Origin: Bacteroides bouchesdurhonensis
GTDB taxonomy: Bacteria > Bacteroidota > Bacteroidia > Bacteroidales > Bacteroidaceae
Direction of reading: 5' to 3'
Assembly: GCF_900155865.1 (NCBI RefSeq)
Contig: NZ_LT707006.1
Coordinates: 4,318,577-4,382,576 of the forward strand
Length of the DNA stretch: 64,000 bases
The position numbers and the translations under genes were made by a program. The notes under the pieces are model-generated. The model saw only the letters and a list, made by a program, of their open reading frames with translations. It had not been told where the DNA came from and made no database searches. Shown in pieces: positions 55,868 to 64,000 of this stretch (position 1 is the stretch's first letter; each line of letters opens with the position of its first letter).

Positions 55868-58726
55868 ATGAAACATTTATTACGTGGATTATTTATTGCA
55901 GTCTTAACGATATGCTGCAATTTCCAATTTGTGTTTGCACAGCCCATGCAAACGCTACCTGTGGACAAAGATGTCCGCATTGGTAAACTGGACAACGGGC
56001 TCACTTATTACATTCGTCACAATGCACTTCCGGAAAAACGTGCAGAGTTCTACATCGCACAAAAAGTAGGTTCTATTCTTGAAGAACCACAGCAACGTGG
56101 TTTGGCACACTTTCTGGAACATATGGCTTTTAACGGAACTAAAAATTTCCCGGGTGATGAAAATGGTTTAGGTATCATCCCTTGGTGTGAAACCAAAGGT
56201 ATCAAATTCGGCACTAACCTGAATGCATACACCAGCGTTGATCAAACAGTTTACAACATCAGCAATGTTCCTACTGAAAATATAAATGTAGTAGACTCTT
56301 GTCTGCTTATTCTGCACGACTGGTCAAGTGCTATCAAATTGCTCGACAAAGAAATCGACAAAGAACGTGGTGTGATTCGTGAAGAATGGAGAAGCCGTAA
56401 CAGTGGAATGCAACGTATCATGACTGATGCTTTGCCTACCTTGTTCCCGGATTCTAAATATTCAGATTGTATGCCTATCGGAAGCATCGATGTTATCAAT
56501 AACTTCCCTTATCAGGACATCCGCGAATATTACGCAAAATGGTATCGTCCGGATTTGCAAGGAATCGTAATTGTAGGTGATATTAATGTAGACGATATCG
56601 AAGCCAAATTGAAGAAGGTGTTCGCTGATGTAAAAGCTCCGACAAGCCCGGCAGAACGCATCTACTATCCGGTACCTGACAACCAAGAACCTCTGATCTA
56701 TATTGGTACGGATAAAGAAGTAAAAACTCCTTCTTTCAACATCTTCTACAAACATGAAGCCACTCCGGATTCAATAAAGAATACGGTCAATTATTATGCA
56801 ACTCAGTATATGTTGAATATGGCAATCACCATGTTGAACAATCGTCTAGCAGAACTGATCCAGACAGCTGAACCTCCTTTCACAAGCGCAAATGCCGGTT
56901 ATGGAAACTTTTTCCTTGCCAAAACCAAAGAAGCCTTCACATTGAGTGGTAGCAGCAAATTAGACGGTATTGAACTGGCTATGAAGACTGTACTACAGGA
57001 AGCTGAACGCGCACGTCGTTTCGGATTTACTGCAACAGAGTACGAACGTGCACGCGCCAATTACCTGCAAGCTATCGAAACTGCTTATAATGAACGTGAT
57101 AAAAGAAAGAGTGGCGGTTTTGTAGACGAATACGTCAACAGTTTCCTCGACAATGAACCAATTCCGGGTCTTGAAGCTGAATGTGCGATCATCAAACAAT
57201 TAGCTCCGCAAATTACAGTCGAATATATCAACCAAATCATGGGCCAACTGCTCACTGATAACAATCAGGTAGTTATGATGGCAGGTCCTGAAAAAGAAGG
57301 TATGAAATATCCAACTAAAGAAGAAATTGCTTCATGGTTGAAAGAGACTAAAACACTCGACGTTAAAGCGTATGAAGATAAAGTTTCTACTGAGCCTTTG
57401 CTTTCAGAAGAGCCAAAAGGTGGAACAATTGTTTCTGAAAATAGTGGAGAAATCTATGGATCAACTAAATTAGTACTTTCTAATGGTGTGACTGTATATA
57501 TCAAACCGACAGATTTCAAAGCTGATCAAATCTTAATGCAAGGTATAAGCTTCGGTGGTACCAGCTTATTCCCGGACAATGAAATTCTGAATATCTCTCA
57601 AATTAACAGCGTAGCAACAGTAGGTGGTCTCGGCAATTTCAATAAAGTTGAATTGAGCAAAGCTCTTGCAGGTAAACGCGCTTCTGTAGGCACATCGGTA
57701 AGTTCATTGACAGAATCTGTTTCAGGAAGCTGCCCTCCAAGAGACTTTGAAACAATGATGCAACTGACTTATTTGTCTTTCACTGCTCCACGCAAGGATA
57801 ACGAAGCATTCGAATCATACAAGAATCGTCTGAAAGCTGCTTTACAAAATAAAGATGCTAATCCGATGAAAGCATTCCAGGATACTGTATCTCATATTCT
57901 ATATGGCAACCATCCTCGTATGTTGGATCTGAAAGAAGAAATGGTTGATAATATCGATTACGATCGTATCATCGAAATGTATATGGATCGCTTCAAAGAT
58001 GCAAGCGACTTCAATTTCTATTTTGTAGGTAATATCAATATCGAAGAAGTTAAACCTTTAATTGCTAAATACCTGGGAGGTCTGCCTGCTATCAATCGTA
58101 AAGAGACTTTCAAAGATACGAAGATGAATATCCGTAAAGGAAACTACCAGAAAGAGTTTGCTAAGAAACAGGAAACTCCAATGGCAACTATTATGTTCCT
58201 ATTCAGCGGAAAATGCAAATATGACTTGCGTAACAACATAACTCTCAGCTTCCTTGAGCAAGCACTGGATATGGTTTATACAGCCGAAATCCGTGAAAAA
58301 GAGGGTGGTACATACGGTGTAAATTGTGACGGTAGTCTGAGCCAGTATCCGAAAGAAGAACTTACTTTGCAAATCGTTTTCCAGACTGATCCTGATCCGG
58401 TTAAGAAAGCCAAATTGGCAGGTATCGTAACCGAACAGCTTCAAAAAATGGCTAAAGAAGGTCCTTCTGAAGAACACATGCAGAAGATCAAAGAATATAT
58501 GCTGAAGAATTACAAAGATGCACAAAAAGAAAACAGCTATTGGCTAAGTAACTTGAATGCATATTTCTACACTGGCATTGATTCAACAAAAGGGTATGAA
58601 GAACTGATTAACAACATGACAGCAAAAGACGTAAAGGAATTCCTTGATAAGTTGCTGAAACAGAAAAATGAAATTCAAGTTACTATGACTGTACCTGAAG
58701 AAGATATTAAGAAAACAGATAAATAA
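55868..58726 (+). CDS. M16-family zinc metallopeptidase
   Basis: The 952-residue protein has a signal peptide (about 1-25) and two M16 repeats. The active N-terminal half has the inverted zinc motif HFLEH (His81, Glu84 as base, His85), with the third ligand Glu in the EIDKERGVIREEWRSR region. The C-terminal half lacks HxxEH and should be the inactive partner domain, as in pitrilysin-type enzymes. Its likely place is the periplasm. Two M16 halves in one chain is usual for Bacteroidetes. The substrate is unknown. Confidence 0.93.
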   Translation: MKHLLRGLFIAVLTICCNFQFVFAQPMQTLPVDKDVRIGKLDNGLTYYIRHNALPEKRAEFYIAQKVGSILEEPQQRGLAHFLEHMAFNGTKNFPGDENGLGIIPWCETKGIKFGTNLNAYTSVDQTVYNISNVPTENINVVDSCLLILHDWSSAIKLLDKEIDKERGVIREEWRSRNSGMQRIMTDALPTLFPDSKYSDCMPIGSIDVINNFPYQDIREYYAKWYRPDLQGIVIVGDINVDDIEAKLKKVFADVKAPTSPAERIYYPVPDNQEPLIYIGTDKEVKTPSFNIFYKHEATPDSIKNTVNYYATQYMLNMAITMLNNRLAELIQTAEPPFTSANAGYGNFFLAKTKEAFTLSGSSKLDGIELAMKTVLQEAERARRFGFTATEYERARANYLQAIETAYNERDKRKSGGFVDEYVNSFLDNEPIPGLEAECAIIKQLAPQITVEYINQIMGQLLTDNNQVVMMAGPEKEGMKYPTKEEIASWLKETKTLDVKAYEDKVSTEPLLSEEPKGGTIVSENSGEIYGSTKLVLSNGVTVYIKPTDFKADQILMQGISFGGTSLFPDNEILNISQINSVATVGGLGNFNKVELSKALAGKRASVGTSVSSLTESVSGSCPPRDFETMMQLTYLSFTAPRKDNEAFESYKNRLKAALQNKDANPMKAFQDTVSHILYGNHPRMLDLKEEMVDNIDYDRIIEMYMDRFKDASDFNFYFVGNINIEEVKPLIAKYLGGLPAINRKETFKDTKMNIRKGNYQKEFAKKQETPMATIMFLFSGKCKYDLRNNITLSFLEQALDMVYTAEIREKEGGTYGVNCDGSLSQYPKEELTLQIVFQTDPDPVKKAKLAGIVTEQLQKMAKEGPSEEHMQKIKEYMLKNYKDAQKENSYWLSNLNAYFYTGIDSTKGYEELINNMTAKDVKEFLDKLLKQKNEIQVTMTVPEEDIKKTDK

Positions 58727-58747
58727 TATTCTTCAACAATCAACTGT

Positions 58748-60238
58748 ATGATGATATTTAACGAATTACGCAGGCATGGACGGCTTGCTGCCAGACGGCA
58801 TCCGATGTATGAGGAGAATTTAGCGGGTAAAATTATCAGCTATGTAATGGCAGCCGGTTGGGCCGGTTACTTGATACTCTTCGGTACAATACTTGCCTCT
58901 TCGTTTACAAATATGGTTCCCAATTGGGAACCATATCATGTAATGAACGGCATCGCCCTGATTTTTATTCTGGCACTGGATTTCCTGTTGCGTATTCCGT
59001 TTCAAAAAACACCGACTCAGGAGGTAAAACCTTACCTCCTGTTGCCGGTTAAAAAAAAACGTATCATCGATTTTTTACTTTTACGCTCCGGACTAAGCCT
59101 ATTCAATCTATTCTGGTTGTTTCTCTTTGTCCCTTTTTCCTTCCTCACAATTACAAAATTCTTTGGCGTTTTAGGCGTTATCAGCTATCTTATAGGTATC
59201 TGGCTCATTATTCTTATTAACAACTACTGGTATTTGCTTTGCCGCACACTTATCAATGAACGTATTTGGTGGATATTGCTTCCTGTCGTTTTTTATGGCG
59301 GGATCACTTTTCTACTTATTATTCCCGATAGTCCCATATCTTCTTTCCTGATAGACTTGGGAGATGGATATATGGAAGGGAATATCCTTTATTTTCTGGG
59401 TACGATACTTATTATAGCTATTTTATGGTGGATTAACCGCAGAGTCATTTCCGGTCTAATCTATGCTGAACTGGCAAAAACAAACGATTCAAAAATCAAA
59501 CATGTCTCCGACTATAAGTTCTTCGAGCGTTATGGGGAAGTGGGAGAATATATGCGACTGGAATTAAAAATGCTTTTACGCAATCGCAGCTGCAAAGGTT
59601 TGTTACGCAACACTTTCGTTTTAATTATTATGTTTAGCTGCGTATTAAGCTTTTCAAATCTTTATGATGGAGGGTTTATGCCCACCTTCATTGTCATATA
59701 CAATTTCAGTGTATTTGGAATGATCATTCTTATACGAACGATGTCATTTGAAGGAAACTATCTGGATGGAATGATGTCCCGTAAAGGATCTATCCTAAGT
59801 CTATTGAGAGCTAAATATTATGTGTACAGCATAGGAGAAATTATACCATTCACATTGATGATTCCAGCTATCATAATGAACAAATTGACTTTACTGGGAG
59901 CTTTCTCCTGGTTTTTCTACACAATAGGATTTATCTATTTTTGTAACCTACAGTTAGTTGTTTACAACAAACAAACAATTCCACTGAACGAAAAAGTAAC
60001 AACTCGACAAAGCAACGGCGGTATTCAGATAATCATAAGTTTATGTGCTTATGGAGTCCCCTTACTTTTATATAGTGTATTGAATGCATTGTTTGGAGAA
60101 ACAATAGCTTATATCACACTTTTAATAATTGGACTGGGATTCATTCTGGCTTCACCATACTGGATAAGAAACATATATCAGCGTTTTATGAAACGCCGTT
60201 ATGAAAATATGGAAGGTTTCAGAGACAGCCGCCAATAA
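58748..60238 (+). CDS. DUF5687 membrane protein (ABC-exporter permease-like)
   Basis: The 496-residue protein has about twelve hydrophobic segments. The N-terminal NELRRHGRLAARRHPMYEEN fits DUF5687 of Bacteroidetes, which is thought to be an ABC permease. It lies 38 bases upstream of an ATPase gene on the same strand and so is probably the membrane half of that exporter. The substrate is unknown. It follows the peptidase gene by 21 bases. Confidence 0.82.
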   Translation: MMIFNELRRHGRLAARRHPMYEENLAGKIISYVMAAGWAGYLILFGTILASSFTNMVPNWEPYHVMNGIALIFILALDFLLRIPFQKTPTQEVKPYLLLPVKKKRIIDFLLLRSGLSLFNLFWLFLFVPFSFLTITKFFGVLGVISYLIGIWLIILINNYWYLLCRTLINERIWWILLPVVFYGGITFLLIIPDSPISSFLIDLGDGYMEGNILYFLGTILIIAILWWINRRVISGLIYAELAKTNDSKIKHVSDYKFFERYGEVGEYMRLELKMLLRNRSCKGLLRNTFVLIIMFSCVLSFSNLYDGGFMPTFIVIYNFSVFGMIILIRTMSFEGNYLDGMMSRKGSILSLLRAKYYVYSIGEIIPFTLMIPAIIMNKLTLLGAFSWFFYTIGFIYFCNLQLVVYNKQTIPLNEKVTTRQSNGGIQIIISLCAYGVPLLLYSVLNALFGETIAYITLLIIGLGFILASPYWIRNIYQRFMKRRYENMEGFRDSRQ

Positions 60239-60276
60239 ATATACATGAAACAATAACCACTAAAATACTGAAAACC

Positions 60277-60981
60277 GTGATTAACATTGATAATCTTAAA
60301 AAGAACTTTGGTTCAAAGGTAGCTATCGACATAGAACATTACGAGCTTAATCAAGGTGATATGCTTGGTCTGGTAGGAAATAATGGTGCTGGTAAAACAA
60401 CTCTTTTCAGGTTAATGCTGGATTTATTGAAAGCAGACAAAGGAAAAGTAATCATCAATGGTATTGAAGTCAGTCAAAGCGAAGGCTGGAAAAACTTCAC
60501 CGGAGCTTTTATCGATTATAGTTTCCTGATTGATTATCTTACTCCGGAAGAATATTTTTACTTTATCGGCAAGGTATATGGATTGAACAAAGAAGAAGTA
60601 AATGAGCGACTCCTCCCCTTCGAGCGTTTCATGAGTGGAGAAATAATCGGGCAGAAAAAGTATATTCGTAACTATTCGGCCGGTAATAAACAAAAAATCG
60701 GAATTATTGCCGCCATGCTTCATCACCCGCAATTGCTGATTTTGGACGAACCATTCAATTTCCTCGATCCTAGTTCGCAATCTGTCATCAAGCATTTACT
60801 CAAAAGATATAATGAGGAGCATCAAGCTACTGTCATTATCTCCAGCCATAATCTAAATCACATTATAGACGTATGTCCACGCATTGCTTTACAGGAAAAT
60901 GGTATTATTATAAAAGATATCATTAATGAGAATAGTTCTGCCGAAAAAGAGTTAGAAGATTATTTCAACATAAAAGAATAA
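60277..60981 (+). CDS. ABC transporter ATP-binding protein
   Basis: The 234-residue ATPase has Walker A GLVGNNGAGKTTLF, signature YSAGNKQKIGIIAAML, Walker B LLILDEPFNFLDPS and the switch His in VIISSHNLNHI. It starts with GTG. It probably works with the DUF5687 protein upstream. The lone CcmA-type fold is typical of ABC-2 exporters. Confidence 0.9.
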   Translation: MINIDNLKKNFGSKVAIDIEHYELNQGDMLGLVGNNGAGKTTLFRLMLDLLKADKGKVIINGIEVSQSEGWKNFTGAFIDYSFLIDYLTPEEYFYFIGKVYGLNKEEVNERLLPFERFMSGEIIGQKKYIRNYSAGNKQKIGIIAAMLHHPQLLILDEPFNFLDPSSQSVIKHLLKRYNEEHQATVIISSHNLNHIIDVCPRIALQENGIIIKDIINENSSAEKELEDYFNIKE

Positions 60982-61003
60982 CCCCAATTAACAGCGAAAG
61001 CCC

Positions 61004-61516
61004 ATGAAAAGACTCTTTTTACAATCCATTTTACTACTAGGACTGATCATAAGTTTCAGTTCTTGCCGTACTTCCGCCCCTCGTCTGGATTATAAAGCAT
61101 TAGCAAAGGCTTCTATCCGTTTAGGAGTTGATATTAATCTTGAAGATAATCATAAACTTTATATGGAATCGGCCGACTGGATAGGTGTTCCCTATCGTGG
61201 CGGCGGAGATTCAAAAAGAGGGACAGATTGTTCAGGACTTACTTATCAAGTCTACCGGAAAGTCTACCGCACCCAACTTCCACGAAATACGGAAGATCTG
61301 AAAAAGAAAAGTAATAAAGTCAGCAAACGGAATCTCAGAGAAGGTGATCTCGTATTCTTTACCAGCAGAAACTCCGGAAAAAAAGTAGCTCACGTGGGAA
61401 TATATCTAAAAAACGGGAAATTCATCCACGCCAGTACCAGTAAAGGAGTTATTGTCAGTAATCTAAACGAAGATTACTATACCAAACATTGGATATCCGG
61501 TGGAAGGATACAATAA
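61004..61516 (+). CDS. NlpC/P60 lipoprotein peptidase
   Basis: The 170-residue protein has a lipoprotein signal (LGLIISFSSC, Cys21) and an NlpC/P60 domain with the catalytic Cys76 in RGTDCSGLTYQVY, His130 in KVAHVGIYL and His142 in FIHAST. The family cuts D-gamma-glutamyl-diaminopimelate bonds in peptidoglycan stems. It is anchored to a membrane, probably the outer one. It follows the ATPase gene by 22 bases. Confidence 0.92.
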   Translation: MKRLFLQSILLLGLIISFSSCRTSAPRLDYKALAKASIRLGVDINLEDNHKLYMESADWIGVPYRGGGDSKRGTDCSGLTYQVYRKVYRTQLPRNTEDLKKKSNKVSKRNLREGDLVFFTSRNSGKKVAHVGIYLKNGKFIHASTSKGVIVSNLNEDYYTKHWISGGRIQ

Positions 61517-61542
61517 TCATCAGTTTTTAAACAGTAAGAGTC

Positions 61543-62427
61543 ATGAAATCATTCATTGCAGCAGTTATCTTGACAGGCATATCACTTAGCGCAAATGCAC
61601 AACTGTTATGGAAAATATCAGGAAACGACCTTGAAAAGCCTTCCTATATAATAGGTACACACCATTTAGCTCCACTCAGTATCAAAGATAGTATTGCCGG
61701 TCTACAAAAAGCATTCGACGAAACGCTGCAAGTATACGGAGAATTGAAAATATCAGATACACAAACACCTGCAGCTATGCAAAGAATGCAAAAGATGATG
61801 ATGACCGAAAGCGATACGACATTAATGTCGCTTCTTTCAGCTGCTGACTTCGAAACAGCTAACAAAATTTGTAAGGAATACCTGAGGATGGACTTGACAC
61901 TGGTACCTAAATTAAAGCCATCCGCTATACAAAATAATATAATAGTAATAGCCTATATAAAACACATCCAGAACTTTAAACCACAAGAACAACTCGATAC
62001 CTATTTTCAGAACCTGGCTATTCAAAAGGGTAAAAAAGTAGAAGGCTTAGAAACAGTAGACTTCCAATTCAACTTGCTATTTAATGGTACTTCATTAAAA
62101 CGCCAGGCACAGTTATTAATGTGTGTACTTAATAATATGGATGAATCAATCGATATCATGAAAAAGGTGACAGATGCCTATTCAAAACAAGATCTGGCTT
62201 CTATGCTCAGCCTCAGCGAAGAGCGCAAAGGAGATCAATGTGATCCACTCCCCGGTGAAGACGATGCTATGATTTACAACCGCAACCAGGCATGGGCAGA
62301 GAAATTACCCAGTATTATGAAAACAGCTCCAACTTTCGTAGCTGTCGGTGCTTTGCATCTTCCGGGTGAAAAAGGAGTGCTAAACTTACTGAAAAAACAA
62401 GGATATACGGTTGAACCTGTAAAATAG
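61543..62427 (+). CDS. TraB/GumN-family protein
   Basis: The 294-residue protein has a signal peptide (about 1-20) and the TraB/GumN pattern: YIIGTHHLAPLSI (first GxxH-like block), ETLQVYGELKI and the late FVAVGALHLPGEKGVLNLL. TraB-family proteins are thought to be metalloproteases of the Tiki/TraB fold; catalysis is not shown for this branch. It follows the NlpC gene by 26 bases. Confidence 0.88.
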   Translation: MKSFIAAVILTGISLSANAQLLWKISGNDLEKPSYIIGTHHLAPLSIKDSIAGLQKAFDETLQVYGELKISDTQTPAAMQRMQKMMMTESDTTLMSLLSAADFETANKICKEYLRMDLTLVPKLKPSAIQNNIIVIAYIKHIQNFKPQEQLDTYFQNLAIQKGKKVEGLETVDFQFNLLFNGTSLKRQAQLLMCVLNNMDESIDIMKKVTDAYSKQDLASMLSLSEERKGDQCDPLPGEDDAMIYNRNQAWAEKLPSIMKTAPTFVAVGALHLPGEKGVLNLLKKQGYTVEPVK

Positions 62428-62441
62428 AAATAGGATTTTAG

Positions 62442-62449
62442 TACTTTTG
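62442..62449 (+). promoter_or_regulatory. -7 box of the HAD phosphatase gene
   Basis: TACTTTTG, a full TAnnTTTG match, ahead of the ATG at 62465. It overlaps an in-frame TTG, which I reject as a start. Confidence 0.65.
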
Positions 62450-62464
62450 CAGAAAAGTTTCCCA

Positions 62465-63103
62465 ATGGACTATAAAACCTATTTATTCGACTTTGACTAT
62501 ACGTTAGCCGATTCATCACGCGGCATTGTTACCTGTTTCAGAATAGTACTTACCCGTCATCAGTACACTGATGTAACTGACGAAGCCATCAAACGGACCA
62601 TCGGTAAAACGTTGGAAGAGTCTTTTAATATCCTCACTGGCATTACAGATCCCGAACAACTAACTGCTTTCCGACTGGAATATAGAAAAGAAGCGGATAT
62701 ACATATGAATGCCAATACGATTCTTTTTCCCGAGACATTGCCTACTCTGAAAGAACTTAAAAAACGGGGAGCACGTATCGGGATCATTTCTACTAAATAT
62801 CGTTTCCGAATACTGGATTATCTGAATAATTACCTTCCGGAAGATTTTTTTGATATTGTTGTCGGTGGAGAAGATGTAAAAACAGCAAAACCATCAGCCG
62901 AAGGAGTACAGTTTGCATTAAAACATCTAAAAAGTACTCAAAAAGAGACTTTATATGTGGGAGACAGCACTGTAGATGCCGAAACAGCCCAAAATGCCGG
63001 AGTAGATTTTGCCGGAGTTCTTAATGGAATGACTACCGCCAACGAACTTAAAGCATACCCTCATCGAATCATTATGAACTCTTTGGCAGAGTTACTAGAC
63101 TAG
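62465..63103 (+). CDS. HAD-superfamily phosphatase (phosphoglycolate/PpaX type)
   Basis: From MDYKTYLFDFDYTLADSSRG the product is 212 residues. HAD motifs are DFDYTLADSS (nucleophile Asp and acid Asp), GIISTK (second motif Thr/Ser), the Lys in EDVKTAKPS and VGDSTVDAETAQNAG (acidic pair). Substrates of this group include phosphoglycolate and pyrophosphate; the exact one is unknown. Its stop is 6 bases before the TGCCA array. Confidence 0.92.
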   Translation: MDYKTYLFDFDYTLADSSRGIVTCFRIVLTRHQYTDVTDEAIKRTIGKTLEESFNILTGITDPEQLTAFRLEYRKEADIHMNANTILFPETLPTLKELKKRGARIGIISTKYRFRILDYLNNYLPEDFFDIVVGGEDVKTAKPSAEGVQFALKHLKSTQKETLYVGDSTVDAETAQNAGVDFAGVLNGMTTANELKAYPHRIIMNSLAELLD

Positions 63104-63109
63104 TATCTC

Positions 63110-63191
63110 TGCCACCGTAGTGGCAGAACCTTGCCAATGTAGTGGCACGACAGTGCCAAGCCTCTGGCACAACTGTGCCAATAAATTGGTA
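63110..63191. repeat. Array of alternating TGCCA/TGGCA pentamers, 11-bp period
   Basis: TGCCA and TGGCA alternate at exactly 11-base steps: 63110, 63121, 63132, 63143, 63154, 63165 and 63176, with a degenerate eighth (TGGTA) at 63187. Every spacer is 6 bases and the spacers differ (CCGTAG, GAACCT, ATGTAG, CGACAG, AGCCTC, CAACTG, ATAAAT), so only the pentamers and spacing are conserved. It starts 6 bases after the HAD gene stop and lies 50 bases upstream of the rplU promoter. Confidence 0.92.
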
Positions 63192-63240
63192 AAGAGTGTA
63201 CAAAGGTTAGAAAGATTACAAATAAAAAAGCAACGAAATA

Positions 63241-63272
63241 TTTGTCACAAACAAATAAAAATAGTACTTTTG
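63241..63272 (+). promoter_or_regulatory. rplU-rpmA promoter
   Basis: TTTG at 63241-63244, a 20-base spacer and TACTTTTG at 63265-63272: both elements of the Bacteroides promoter at ideal spacing. Transcription should begin near 63279. Confidence 0.8.
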
Positions 63273-63278
63273 TGCCCG

Positions 63279-63361
63279 ATTATTCCGCAACGGGTTTAAC
63301 CAAGAGTTCCTTAAGAGATTAAAGACCACCCGCCGGAGCTAACTTATACATTTATTATAAG
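63279..63361 (+). promoter_or_regulatory. rplU mRNA leader, possible autoregulatory element
   Basis: An 83-base leader is long for this window. CCCG (63276-63279) can pair with CGGG (63291-63294), and the overlapping GGGTTTAA region can pair instead with a downstream TTAAAGACCACCC segment, so two folds compete. Ribosomal protein leaders of this kind exist in other phyla; I cannot assign a known family. Confidence 0.35.
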
Positions 63362-63679
63362 ATGTACGCAATTGTAGAAATTAACGGTCAGCAATTTAAA
63401 GCAGAAGCTGGTCAGAAGTTGTTCGTTCACCACATCGAAGGTGCAGAAAACGGTTCAACTGTAGAGTTTGAAAAAGTTCTTTTGGTAGACAAAGACGGAA
63501 ATGTTACTGTAGGTGCCCCTGTAGTAGAAGGTGCTAAAGTTGTTTGCCAAGTCATTTCCAACTTGGTTAAAGGTGACAAAGTTCTTGTTTTCCACAAAAA
63601 AAGAAGAAAAGGTCATAGAAAACTGAACGGTCACCGTCAGCAGTTCACAGAGTTAACAATCACAGAAGTAGTAGCTTAA
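63362..63679 (+). CDS. rplU: 50S ribosomal protein L21
   Basis: The 105-residue protein has the L21 pattern [20 protein letters not shown] at the start and [20 protein letters not shown] with QFTELTI at the end, the 23S rRNA-binding stretch. It is the first gene of the usual rplU-rpmA pair. Confidence 0.98.
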   Translation: MYAIVEINGQQFKAEAGQKLFVHHIEGAENGSTVEFEKVLLVDKDGNVTVGAPVVEGAKVVCQVISNLVKGDKVLVFHKKRRKGHRKLNGHRQQFTELTITEVVA

Positions 63680-63700
63680 TCAATTTAAAAGTAAGAAGAA

Positions 63701-63964
63701 ATGGCACATAAAAAAGGTGTCGGTAGTTCTAAGAACGGCCGCGAATCACATAGCAAAAGATTAGGCGTTAAGATATTTGGTGGCGAAGCTTGCAAAGCAG
63801 GTAACATCATCGTTCGTCAAAGAGGTACTGAATTCCATCCGGGTGAAAACATCGGTATGGGTAAAGACCACACTCTTTTCGCTTTAGTAGATGGTACAGT
63901 AAGTTTCAAGGTAGGTAAGGAAGATAGAAGATATGTTTCTATCGTTCCTGTATCTGAGGCATAA
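63701..63964 (+). CDS. rpmA: 50S ribosomal protein L27
   Basis: The 87-residue protein has [20 protein letters not shown] at the N-terminus, which reaches the peptidyl transferase centre, and the block [15 protein letters not shown]. It begins directly with MAHKKG, without the cleaved extension of Firmicutes L27. It lies 21 bases after rplU. The last 36 bases of the window show no further start. Confidence 0.98.
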   Translation: MAHKKGVGSSKNGRESHSKRLGVKIFGGEACKAGNIIVRQRGTEFHPGENIGMGKDHTLFALVDGTVSFKVGKEDRRYVSIVPVSEA

Positions 63965-64000
63965 TCGTACAACTGAAAATAGTTTTAAGAAAGGAGATGT

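Overview
The window looks like the chromosome of a gut Bacteroides (B. thetaiotaomicron / B. ovatus / B. fragilis type). Its DNA is AT-rich. Promoters carry the Bacteroidetes -7 box TAnnTTTG, in several cases with TTTG 19-21 bases upstream, instead of TTGACA/TATAAT, and Shine-Dalgarno sequences are weak. Marker genes agree: type III glutamine synthetase, the Fkp fucose salvage fusion, UpxY/UpxZ capsule regulators, DUF4836, DUF5063 and DUF5687. The species cannot be fixed from the sequence alone.

Layout. 1-6707: promoter-proximal end of a capsular polysaccharide locus on the minus strand (recombinase, invertible promoter, upxY, upxZ, Wza-like exporter, Wzz-like chain-length protein, start of a Wzx-like flippase). 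6737-15150: glnN, a Crp/Fnr regulator with fkp, tRNA-Arg(CCG) beside a decayed tRNA-like copy, asnA and ung. 15267-25380: lptD, an HD protein, a NamZ-like muramidase, a phosphoesterase, a GNAT protein, a BASS-type transporter, an N-acetylmuramoyl-L-alanine amidase and an Mce/MlaD protein. 25654-36400: dnaA, a nitroreductase, class II ribonucleotide reductase, malQ, an acyltransferase, a glycosyltransferase-like gene and folB. 36401-36909: gene-free stretch filled with palindromic repeats. 36910-43710: ftsK-lolA-trxB on the minus strand, divergent from DUF5063, a 3'-5' exonuclease and an RlmI-like methyltransferase. 43711-52775: a possible small RNA, then a long tandem run (NupG-type permease, bifunctional nuclease, rsmE, DUF4836 lipoprotein, ABC ATPase, FtsX-like permease, MG2/plug protein). 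52821-64000: miaA, lipid kinase, kdsA, M16 peptidase, DUF5687 with its ABC ATPase, NlpC/P60, TraB/GumN, HAD phosphatase, a pentamer repeat array, rplU and rpmA.

Many genes serve the envelope. Capsule export, GDP-fucose supply (Fkp), KDO synthesis (KdsA), LPS assembly (LptD), lipoprotein transport (LolA), lipid transport (Mce) and peptidoglycan hydrolysis (amidase, NamZ, NlpC/P60) sit among housekeeping genes. The capsule locus looks phase-variable: a promoter lies between perfect 27-bp inverted repeats beside a tyrosine recombinase, and as assembled it points away from the capsule genes (OFF).

The most unexpected structure is a pair of intergenic arrays, each with eight pentamers in strictly alternating orientation and a mean period of 11 bp. 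One uses TGCCA/TGGCA (63110-63191), the other GTTTC/GAAAC (36431-36514). They share geometry but not sequence, and each begins just after a stop codon.
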